The position numbers and the translations under genes are program-made. A DNA stretch of 64,000 bases, from NCBI GenBank assembly GCA_029204225.1, contig CM055107.1, forward strand, positions 42,900,007 to 42,964,006. Reading direction: 5' to 3'. How positions within the stretch are numbered: the stretch's first letter is position 1; every line of letters starts with the position of its first letter. Of the stretch, positions 23,267-33,720 are shown piece after piece. Origin of the DNA: Diphasiastrum complanatum (taxonomy: Eukaryota; Streptophyta; Lycopodiopsida; Lycopodiales; Lycopodiaceae). Below the pieces are notes generated by a model that worked only from the letters and a program-made list of their open reading frames with translations, made no database searches and was not told the DNA's origin.

Positions 23267-24109
23267 TGTTCATTTATTTTGAATTTTAGGATATTTTGGA
23301 GCTTCTCTTTGAGACCTTTCTTGATGGAAATGGTGGTTCATATGCCTATTGTATGAAATGGTGAACTCTTGCAACCTTGACGAACATATCTCAAAGGATG
23401 AAGAGATCCCAAAGGTCGAATATATCCCGAAGGACGAAGAAATCCTGAAAGTCGAATATGAACCGAAGGACGAACATGTCCCGAAGGACGAATACATCCT
23501 GAAAGATGAAGACGACGAACCGAAGACAAACAAGTTGAGCAAGCAGCTGGCAGCTCGACGAGCATGGAGTATTGTACTATCATGCTCAGCCACCAAAGGC
23601 AATGTCATCAGAGAGTAGCTAACCAATAGTTTTGCATTAGACCTGTCTTGTATACTGTTGCTAAATAATCTTGTAATTTCCCAGATGGGATAAGTAAAGG
23701 ATAGAATGAATGAATAAAAGAGAGATGTGAGAGAGAGGAAGAGACATATGATTTGAAAGAGAGATCAAGAGTAAGAAGTAGTCATGAGCAGTGCAAACAC
23801 ATTGTCAGCATTATCAGCTATGCATGAAAGTCTGCCAGCGAGCAGAACATATCAAAATTCTTGTAAGGGGAGCAATAGGCCACCAATGTGCGAGACACTG
23901 ATTGACTCACTCAAAACAAAATACAAATACAAATGCTCTCTTCTATTCCATCTCTCATTGTTCGCGTCGTTTTGTCTCATCAAATGCTTGGTAGTCTGTG
24001 ATCTGTAGTCATTTGCTTGGGATCCTACAAATTCCACAAGCTAGTCTGAAAGGCAGCACACAGAGGAGCAAACAAGAATGACTATCCCCAAATACTCTAA
24101 AAATCTACA
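23267..24109 (+). repeat. LTR (843 bp)
   Basis: Starts TGTTCATTTATT right after a polypurine tract (TTTGGGGGGTAT, 23255-23266) and ends CTACA just before a PBS at 24110. So it is flanked on the left by a 3'-LTR signal and on the right by a 5'-LTR signal. It contains an internal 21-24-bp repeat array (23388-23520) and a CT/GA tract near 23720-23770. It may be one LTR shared by two recombined elements or two joined partial LTRs. Confidence 0.6.
23388..23520 (+). repeat. Tandem repeat coding for P-K-D-E units
   Basis: Units of the type CCGAAGGACGAAGAAATCCT repeat six or seven times in multiples of three. An ORF through it (23349-23618) therefore reads KDEEIPKVEYIPKDEEILKV and so on. There is no evidence that it is expressed. 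Confidence 0.65.
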
Positions 24110-24120
24110 TGGTATCAGAG
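24110..24120 (+). promoter_or_regulatory. Primer-binding site
   Basis: TGGTATCAGAG directly after the LTR end CTACA. A copia gag start follows within 35 bp. Confidence 0.72.
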
Positions 24121-24142
24121 TGGATTGTCTAGGCAATACAAT

Positions 24143-24590
24143 ATGGCTACAACGATCCAGACAAAAATAGCAATCAATCTTGATGGCGTGAACTATCAAA
24201 TATGCCAAGCTCAAAATCAAAATTCTTCTGAAGGGTGAAGGGATCTGGTCAGTGAACGAACTCATAGAAGAACAGCCTCCAGAGGGAGACCCAAAGAGAG
24301 CTGAATGGATTAGAAAGGATGAGCACGAAACGACAATTGTCCATAAACAAAGAAATTCTCATGCAGATTGAAGATTGTGCGAGTGGCCATGAAGTGTGGA
24401 AAAGCCAAAAGTACAAAGTGAGGATTGCCACTTTGGTGATCACAGTTTCAAGGTCTGCGATGGGATGGCAACTAGTTGGATTAGCGTGTCGAGAGAAACC
24501 TTTATCTGGTCCATCAATAGCCTTCTCAAATGGTTGAGGTTCGTCAAAGAAACCACAAAATTCAATGGCTATGATTAAAAACATCTTGAC
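24143..24590 (+). pseudogene. Copia gag N-terminal relic
   Basis: ATG at 24143 opens MATTIQTKIAINLDGVNYQI, then (shifted) AKLKIKILLKGEGIWSVNEL, and later EWIRKDEHETTIV. This is the N-terminal gag pattern of copia elements. Frameshifts and stops lie near 24205 and 24365. It meets a minus-strand copia relic near 24594. Confidence 0.68.
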
Positions 24591-24593
24591 CAT

Positions 24594-25740
24594 ATTTTTC
24601 TAGTGGTTTTTGTTGTCTGTCAGATCTTCTCACAGGTGGTTTTGATTTTGATTCTGTAGGTTTTGAGTTCGATTCTGATTCGACATTGTCTGTTGGAATT
24701 CGAGCTGGTGATTCGAGTCTGTCAAGTACTCGATCTTGAACTCTCTCTGAATTTGGTAATTCTCATTCATCATGTGCTTGTTTTATTTGTGTCGTTGTTG
24801 GTAGCTCATAATAGTTTTTGAGAATTTCATAGTTGACTAGATCACTATCTGCTATGTATTTCAACTCATCAAATTTGACATCTCGAACAATTTTTATTCT
24901 GCCAGTTTCGGGTACATGGACTCAATGAATGTAACCCTTATCCTACCAAAAAACCTTGTTCTTTGTGACATGCCTGTATCGACTATCTTTGCTATAGATA
25001 GAAGATCTTTGTCAAGAGTAGGGACATAGAGAACTTCCTCCAGTTTCTTGTCACCTTGATTTGTGTCCAGCCATAATCTTAGACAATATTTGATTTGAGG
25101 AAACAAAATGTGAGGCGGCTCCCGAATCAAGTACTACTTCTCGAATTTTAGAATCTGTTGAACAACATTGATCAGCACTAACATAAGCTGATGAGTTCCT
25201 TGTTGTCCTGTCTCCTGCTGCTCTAAAGCATTCTGCTTTGTCTTTAACATAGTTTGAATATGAAGGTTCGCTTCGATTCTACTCCTTTTTGTTTCTGGAA
25301 TTCTGATAGCAGTCTACGATTGCATGATCCCATTTATGACAACGAATGCATTCAATATTTGGATTTAACCAATACTTTTTTTTTCTGTGTGACTTGATCT
25401 TTTGCAGATCTTCTTATCACCAGAATTTTTCTATTGTTTTCCTGATTGTTGATCATTTGTCTTAGACTCATTCTTTTTAGATGACTCCCTTTTAAACTTA
25501 GATTTTTTAGAAGATTTATTCTTCTAAGAAATAGAGCATTTTTGGAATCACCATTGTCATCATAGTGTTCACGAACTACTTCCTCTTTAACGCCATCTTT
25601 TGCCTTTTGAAGTGTCATTGTCACATCTTTCGCCAATAAGGTTCGAGTTGTGTGGAATGACCTGGATAGGGCTCGAAGAAAATAACTAAGTTGTTTTTTC
25701 TTAAGTTGTATTTTCCGTGCCATAATTCTACAAAGAAATA
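24594..25740 (-). pseudogene. Copia gag-protease relic with internal deletion
   Basis: Minus strand: gag C-terminus (LLAKDVTMTLQKAKDGVKEE, 25352-25723), zinc knuckle CIRCHKWDHAIVDC near 25310-25350, protease VVLDSGAASHFVSS near 25105-25145, and LYVPTLDKDLLSIAKIVDTG near 24975-25035. Then RIKIVRDVKFDELKYIADSD (24840-24900) and VRRSDRQQKPLEKYGQDVF near 24594-24650 appear, which normally lie at the end of integrase. Integrase core is deleted. Stops are present. Confidence 0.78.
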
Positions 25741-25874
25741 AACAAATCTTTAATCTTTCATACGAATGTGGTCAGGTCTTTGCCGTCCCACTATAGGTAA
25801 GTTAATTGGTCTTCCAAGAACATGATCTGATTACAAGCTGATGGATGTATGAAGAATGTTGAGAGGGATGTGAA

Positions 25875-26010
25875 GATACCACTGTATCGACTCTGACTTG
25901 CTCTGATACCACTGTATCAGTTCCAGAAGCTTTGATACCACTATATCAGTTCTAATCTTGTACACTTTGATACCATAGTATCAACTCTTATCCTGTATGC
26001 TCGGATACCA
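25875..26010 (-). repeat. Array of five primer-binding-site-like repeats
   Basis: TGGTATC (minus strand; plus GATACCA) occurs at 25875, 25905, 25934, 25969 and 26004, spaced 29-35 bp, each with related flanks (for example TGATACAG before and AGAGC/AAAGC after). The best copies read TGGTATCAGAGC and TGGTATCAAAGC. The last copy touches the inner end of the minus-strand LTR region at 26012. Confidence 0.78.
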
Positions 26011-26011
26011 C

Positions 26012-26850
26012 TTTAGGAGAAATAGTAATAATTCTTCCACAAGGAACACGATGAAAGTTTGAATAAATCAAACCAATAACAGTGTCTTCAATCGAGTTTG
26101 TTTCTGATCTATGTACTAATAGAACAGTATTTACCTTGATTGAATTTGCGTGTGAAAATAATATGCGAAATTAAGAGACAACTTAAGACAATTTTAAACA
26201 AACAGAAAACTATTGATAAAAAATGAATTTATAATTCTAAATCTGAATCAGTATACATCTCTTGTTGTCTTATCTCGCTGTTGTGTCTCTAATTGAATAA
26301 GTCTAAGAGTCTCTTCAATGTGAGAGTGTGTGTGAGTGTTTTACAACGAGTAGTGCACATGTATTTATATTGCTACAGGACAGGTCTTTTGGCCATTTAA
26401 TTCTATAACAACAGACCTAACCGTTTACGACGGTTGATATTTCCAGAGTCGAATAATTTTTGTTTGCAAATATTTTGCGACAATATGTCTTTTCGTTACA
26501 GCTACATGTTTTGTGAATTATTTGCGACAGATGACAATCTTTGAGCTTGAAGAAGAATCTAGAATATTTCGCGAATTGTTCGCAACAATTTCGCGACATG
26601 TGAGCTTTGAACAATAAAATAATATTTCACGACAAGATTCTATTCACTAATCTTTTGAGCTTCAACAAGAAACCACGAACTTTAAGAAATTGTTTCGTGA
26701 ATCTTTTGCAAATCTTTTGAGTTTTAAGCAAGATAAATTTCGCGAATCCTTCGAGATTGATCACGAATAGAAATATTTCGAGTTTGCATTCGTTTCTCAT
26801 CCTTTGTCAAGTAAACTGCGCATTTTGTTAGTAGAATCAAGATCTGTCTG
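26012..26850 (-). repeat. Probable LTR, minus strand
   Basis: Non-coding sequence upstream (minus sense) of the PBS-like array. It contains a minus-strand TATA-like CAATATAAATACATG near 26355-26370 and many TTCGCGA/TTTGCGACA motifs (26440-26780) like other LTRs here (31209-32725, 61390-62477). The outer end is approximate. Confidence 0.5.
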
Positions 26851-26867
26851 ATCAGGTGTTTTACATA

Positions 26868-27460
26868 ATCTTGGCATTACCCATTGGAAGGCTCTTATGA
26901 GAGTCATGAAGTATATTCGAGCTACCATGGACCAGTGCATCTGCTATGGAGAAGTCAGCAATGACAATCTTCATCAGCTCAGTGGATATTTTGATGCAAG
27001 TTGGAGAGGAGATGTAGACAATCGTAAGTCCACATCTGGATTTACGTTCTTCTTCAACAACGGTCCTATCTCATGGAACAGCTATAAGAAGACCTCTATC
27101 GCTCTCTCTTCTACAAAAGCAGAATACATTGCTGTCTCTCAATCTATTAAAGAAGGGTTTTGGTTGAGAAATTTACTGTTAGACATTACTTTGTATCAGT
27201 ACAGTACCACAATTATATTCTGTGATACTCAAAGTGCTATTGCCTTATCGACCAACGCTAGATTTCACTCTAGGAGTAAGCACATTGAGATCAGATATCA
27301 TTACATCAGGGGCAAGGTTCTCAACAAGGAGGTAAACTTAACGTACTGTAGAACACAGGACATGTTGCAAAAATATTCACAAAGGCATTAAGTGTTAATG
27401 CACACAACAAGTTTTGTGCATTGCTTAGTTTGAAGATCAAGGCATTCATGGATCCAGATT
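26868..27460 (+). pseudogene. Copia RNase H and pol C-terminus
   Basis: The frame reads HWKALMRVMKYIRATMD, LSGYFDASWRGDVDNRKSTS, SSTKAEYIAVSQSIKEGFWL, FCDTQSAIALSTNARFHSRS and KHIEIRYHYIRGKV, the full copia RNase H. It is open from 26897 to 27390, where a small deletion shifts the frame before the tail KIKAFMDPD. It ends in a polypurine tract AAGAGGGG at 27461-27468. Reverse transcriptase is missing upstream. Confidence 0.88.
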
Positions 27461-27468
27461 AAGAGGGG

Positions 27469-27590
27469 TGTTGGATTTATCTCCTCTACTCTCCTAAATC
27501 CTATTTCAATCTATCTCCATTCAAGCTGCTGTATTTTATTTGTGTTGTCGCACCAGATTTTCATACTTAAGTCACTGATAGTTATTCCTA
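27469..27590 (+). repeat. Truncated copia 3' LTR
   Basis: TGTTGGATTTATCTCCTC directly after the polypurine tract. It matches, in inverted form, the start of the minus-strand LTR ending at 28843 for about 100 bp, then is cut. Confidence 0.68.
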
Positions 27591-27631
27591 TCACCTAGAC
27601 TAATTTGGATTATCAAGGGAAAGCCAGTCCT

Positions 27632-27706
27632 GTCATGGACAAGCTTGATGGAGCCAATTAACATCTGTGGAAATTTATCAGGCTACAAAAAATTTCTCTG
27701 ATACCA
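27632..27706. pseudogene. Copia gag start fragment and an opposed PBS
   Basis: Plus strand encodes VMDKLDGAN, a stop, then HLWKF, a copia gag N-terminus. The same end holds CTCTGATACCA (27696-27706), a minus-strand PBS TGGTATCAGAG, followed by TGTTGGAATTC at 27707. Confidence 0.42.
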
Positions 27707-28190
27707 TGTTGGAATTCGGTGGGCCTTCAATGGATACAACTTAACCTTTCTAGTTCAGAGGCACCAAAATCATGGAGCCTTTTGTCCCATCCGTGAGCTG
27801 CATTTTGGGATCATGTCCCTGGATGCCTAGTCGCCCACAAATCCAAGTGCTCCCCCTTACCCACAAAGGGGCTGGTACCAGGGGACATTAAACACTTGGA
27901 CATTCCTTAGCCATTAGCACAATTTTCATCTTAAATTTCCACACATGTTAATCAGATCCATCAAGCGTGTCCTTGATGGGACTAGCTTTCCCTTGGGTAT
28001 CCATGTGGATGTTAGTCTACGTGATAGTGTTACTATCAGTGACTTAAGAATGAAAATCTACATAACAAGAAAACAATTATTCTATCTATTGATAGAATCA
28101 GATTCTATGGGAAGCTTATCAAGCTATAAAAATAGCTCTGATATAAAACCATGTCTGATACAATATGAGTATCAGATAAAGGAATCAGAT
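27707..28190. other. Nested LTR-like sequence without a gene
   Basis: Sequence between two minus-strand PBS-like sites. The ORF at 27945-28199 has no recognisable motif. Probably parts of LTRs. Confidence 0.35.
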
Positions 28191-28191
28191 A

Positions 28192-28204
28192 GGCTTTGAT
28201 GCCA
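28192..28204 (-). promoter_or_regulatory. Primer-binding site (variant)
   Basis: Minus-strand TGGCATCAAAGCC next to an LTR end (CTCGACA). Confidence 0.55.
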
Positions 28205-28843
28205 TGTCGAGATTCAATGGGAAATGAATCCTCGGTGCGTGCACTACAATAGTAGTAGGTGAAAACAACAGCAGAGCTTAATTTGCGCAGTTGTTTACAG
28301 AAACAGAAGAGCAAATAATCAAACAAAATGGTAAGAGAGTCAGACAAAAAGACAAAGTAGCAACAAATACACTTTTGACAAGAACTCTGAACATAATAAA
28401 AGACAAAGATTGATTCAAATTAATGTATGGAAACACATGCCAGATTGATGCTATGAGCACAAGACAATACCGGATGAAACCGCATGCTTAGGAAGCTAAT
28501 GCCGCTCTGTAAAAGCTATGAGCTTATTACTAAGAATCAGTCTGAAAGAAAGAATCGATGCATGAAAACATCTATAGTGTCTGTGTTAAGTCGGGACAGT
28601 ATGGTCTTTGACGATAGTCCGCCGGTGAGTCGACAAGTTAGACCTCTCGATAAGTTAGACAAGTCGACTAGTCAAGAGAGTTGATAGCTCAACAAGTTGA
28701 CAAGTTGGATGAATCTTTCAAGCATGTCTCCAATATTAAGATATTTCTGCAGACTGTGCGACAATGCGCGTAAAAGTACTACAACAATGTGAATGAAACA
28801 AGATTAATATGGGATTTAGGAGAGTAGAGAAATAAATCCAACA
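28205..28843 (-). repeat. Copia LTR, minus strand
   Basis: 639 bp; on the minus strand TGTTGGATTTATTTC...ATCTCGACA, so TG...CA, followed by a PBS. Related to the truncated plus-strand LTR at 27469. No gene is seen from 28844 to 29265. Confidence 0.68.
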
Positions 28844-29269
28844 ACTTTGGTGTTCTAAATCCATCTATCAGGTTGACAAAGGTTCATAATGAGTGCAAGA
28901 TGCTCGGCGAAGGTTCTAAAAAGTAGCATAGCTCTGAACTCTGGCCTAGCTACAAAACATATACTTTCTTTGCATACCAACCTTCGCCCAACTCAATATA
29001 GGTAGAACTGAGCTAGATGTATAAACTGGCAACTCGACGAAGGTTCATATGACTGTTTAAATGAAGACAATGACCAAAATAGTAATTTTTAGTCATTTTT
29101 AATAAAAAATTGAGCTCGAAAAATACTTGCTCTTTCTTCTGATCTGCTTTCTTGACTTTTGCTCATTTTTTTTTTAAATTGTCTTTTTCAAAAAAAGATA
29201 AAATAACAAATCAAAACGACAAAACTGTAAAACACTTATAGTAAAAATGATCAGATCTTTGATCAAGCT

Positions 29270-29829
29270 GGGGGTTCAAGCTGCCAAAATTTGTAATCGG
29301 TTGACATTCACAGAAGTGTCAAATCTTTTACCATCCAAGTGTTCCAAGACTACTACTCCGTAAGATAATATGTCTTTGACTTTATATGGTCCTTCACTTG
29401 TAAATTTCAACTTTTCCTTGATCAATTTTATTTTGTACATTAAGACAAGATCTCCTTCCTTCAGATCCTTCTTGCCATGCCTTGCGACGAGTTTTTTCGC
29501 TGCAGTGCATGAACTACTATCAATTTGGTTTCAAATAACTTATGCAAAGCCTCATGATGGAGTTGTAGTAATTTAGCATCATCCAAGCATACTGTTGATG
29601 CTATGTGTAATGATGGAACTAAAAATTCTATTGGCATAACTGCATCCTAGCCATATGCAAGTGAAAATGGCGTTTGATTTGTACTCACTTTATAAGTTGT
29701 TCTAAATATTCATAATGTTGCATTTAGTTTATGTTCCTAATCAGAATGACTTGCTTCCACTATCTTTGTCATAATACTGCAAATAATCTTATTAGACGAT
29801 TCTGCTTGTCCATTATCCCTTAGATAATA
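29270..29829 (-). pseudogene. Gypsy integrase C-terminal half
   Basis: Minus-strand reading gives RDNGQAESSN-type residues near 29810, YKVSTNQTPFSLAYG, LLQLHHEALHKLFETKLIVV, DLKEGDLVLMYKIKLIKEKL, KFTSEGPYKVKDILSYG and LEHLDGKRFDTSVNVNRLQ. It is close in type to 4021-4790. Frame changes and stops are frequent. It joins the LINE at about 29830. Confidence 0.78.
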
Positions 29830-29849
29830 TAGAGTACTGTTCCTTCTTC

Positions 29850-31208
<1,359 letters not shown>

Positions 31209-32725
31209 TGTTGGAAATTAAGCCCATAGTTGTCTCCAGGGGGAATGACTACTATTGATTCTTCTTGCACGTTTATTGATCATTGATCTAGGGTCAGGTG
31301 AAACCGACTTTGGTTCTACGTCTGCTCATCTGATACCTGCAGGAATCACAAACTTAGACAACAAATGTATTTGAAGAACATCTACAACGGGCTTCCGGCT
31401 GATCTCCAGCAAAGAGTAACCAATCCTATCATAATTTTAAGTTCAGATGTTAAGTCCAATAATTTGAAGTCATTGAAGACTTGGCCATCTTCAAGGACTT
31501 CCACGAAATTAATATTTAGAACAAGTCTGCAGAAATACATTACTTTCGCGACAGTCAGCAAAAATACTCTAAGAGTCACGACAGTTTGCAGAAATGAACT
31601 ATGTTGGCCACAGTGTCGGCTTTTTCGCATTTTCTCGAAATGCGAAACTAGCATAGTTCAATAGTTTAAACTATTTTGCGACAGTTTTGCATTTTTGCAT
31701 TTTTCCAAAATGCGACACTGAAGCACAGTTCAAAGTTCAACCATTTTGGGGCACTTTTGGCTTTTTTGTGAAATGTTCGCGAAGAGAGAGAAAATTTTCG
31801 AAGGTCATCTACTTCAAGACTTGAACTGTTTTAGGGCACCTTTGGCTTTTTCACAAAAAACATGAAGAGAGAGAAAAAGCAAAGGTCATCTATTTCGAAT
31901 GAAGGACGTTCCTAGCCAGTTCCCGAAATTTGTGAAGTGAGAGAAAACCACTTCACGTACAATGCAAAGTGAGAGAATTTTCGACGTCCTCATCCCCGTT
32001 AACATTCCTAATTCATTGATAGTATACACTATGTATAGTGTCACAAGAGCCATATACTTCCAAGTACGATGACTTACCTATTTAGGTGACAAACATTTAA
32101 TGTAGTTAATACATGGATGCAATCTATAAATAGATCATCCCAGCACAAATTACTTGAAATGATCCGTCCATGAGACGTTTTATTTGAGCCTCCCAATTAC
32201 GCCATCATTTTGTTTGTAACTGCTATTTTATTGTGCTTCAATATAATATAGCAGCAGCATGCTTTTCTATCTGTTTATAACGTAGATGAATGCTTGTTGT
32301 GATTGAATGCACTTTATTGTTGTTTGATTGCGCTTGTTTGCTCACTCCGATTAGAACACAGACGACTACCACTCCTTAGTTTCTGATCAGATGATGGCTG
32401 TCTTTGATGCCTGAGGAACTCATGATATCATACTGCTCTTTCCGTCTATTTTAGAACCAAACTTCACATTAAATCCATTTTTCAGTAATACCACACACAA
32501 ACCATTTCTAATCTCTTCAGTGGACTGTGCTCTCGTTTTTGTGAGTACAAAATGATTTTTAAGATCTTGTTAGGCAATGAGAACACTTAAAGCTGTGATT
32601 ATACCTAGCATAAGCTTTCTATTAGATTGATTTTGCATCTAGCAGCTAATTGTAACAGGAGAGCTGTCCCACAATATTCTTGCTCTCTTCTCCGTTCGTG
32701 TTCTTCTATCTCCCTTGCCCCATCA
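31209..32725 (+). repeat. Solo LTR inserted in the LINE
   Basis: It starts TGTTGGAAATTAAGCCC and ends CCCCATCA (TG...CA, 1517 bp). It is flanked by GCTTG at 31204-31208 and 32726-32730. Taking out the LTR and one GCTTG rejoins the LINE frame as TNSKK/LGGFGFLNLSI. Its first 90 bp match the 3' LTR start at 35708. A TATA-like TCTATAAATAG near 32124 and poly(A)-type AATATAATATAG near 32240 fit LTR structure. The ORFs within are not recognisable. Confidence 0.78.
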
Positions 32726-33221
32726 GCTTGGGGGTTTTGGTTTTCTCAATCTCTCCATTACTTCTCTTTCTCTTCTTTACAGACGAATTCATTCCAATTA
32801 TTCTTGTCCGCCACCTTGGACCCTTATGATGACGTCTATCCTTCTCCCCCTTCATTCGTCTCATGATAGCGCCTGTTACTCCTACTTCTTTGAGTTCAAC
32901 TGTTTGTCTTTCTTCTTCTCCATTTCTCTCCCTGTTCTATTCAAATCTATTTAAAGAGTTCTTCCCTCCATGCATAAACGTACTTTTTGGACATGTGTGG
33001 CAACGATATCTCCACTTTGGAACCTCTATGGTTTTCTAAAGCGATCACCATCAATTCTAAACCTCTTGCTCTAATTGAAAGTAGATTATGTCGTAATCTC
33101 ACCCGTTAGGGTCTTGTCACCTGGGAACACATAATGAATTCCATCTACTCCCTTAGCCTTTCTTGCCTCAGAACTAACCTTGGGCTCTTCTCCCATGAAT
33201 CCACCTTTATTTCCTACGCTA
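32726..33221 (+). pseudogene. LINE 3' part
   Basis: Continues the LINE as LGGFGFLNLSITSLSLLYRR, then (other frame) SKAITINSKPLALIESRLCR, GLVTWEHIMNSIYSLSLSCL and GLFSHESTFISYA. These fit the region after the reverse transcriptase in plant LINEs. Stops and frameshifts are present. It ends at about 33221, where copia sequence begins. Confidence 0.75.
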
Positions 33222-33661
33222 AGCCTCACCTCAAGGTGAGAATAGTAGATCACGAAAGAAGCTTTTCTACAGATATTGCAAGAGAGCCAATCAGACATCA
33301 AGGAGTGTCATATCTGGATCTACAACGAGGTGAAGAAGCGACAACAACAACAGCCAGACTCCTCCAACATGGCAAAATTCAAGGAGCAAGATACACATTT
33401 GTTAATAGCTTACAACAACAACAACAAAGACTGTGATAGCTGGTACCTGGACAATGGCACTACCCAATACATGACCTCTCGCAAGGAATGGTTTACCGAG
33501 TACGCAAATTACAACAGAGAACAATTCATCTACCTCGGAGATTCAAGCACCATACACGTGGAAGGCAAAGGGATAGTCAAGATCACATTCAACAACGATC
33601 TATCTATTTGTGTTTCCAAATTCCTTCACGTTACTCAACTATCAAAGAACCTGTTATTAGT
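33222..33661 (+). pseudogene. Duplicated copia zinc knuckle-protease block, first copy
   Basis: Encodes a degraded zinc knuckle (ESQSDIKECHIWIYNEVKKR) and a protease start SWYLDNGTTQYMTSRKEW (DSG changed to DNG), then EGKGIVKITFNNDLSI and TQLSKNLLLVS. It matches 34461-34883 closely but keeps about 19 bp that the second copy lacks. It ends abruptly at TTAGT and continues as the PBS region. Confidence 0.85.
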
Positions 33662-33670
33662 ATCAGAGCG
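33658..33670 (+). promoter_or_regulatory. Primer-binding site at a fusion junction
   Basis: TAGTATCAGAGCG: TATCAGAGC fits the initiator-type PBS, but the first bases come from the protease fragment, not from an LTR. Confidence 0.5.
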
Positions 33671-33720
33671 TAGCTCATATAAACCGAGAGATTAGGTGTG
33701 TTCTATTTGTATTACTGCTA

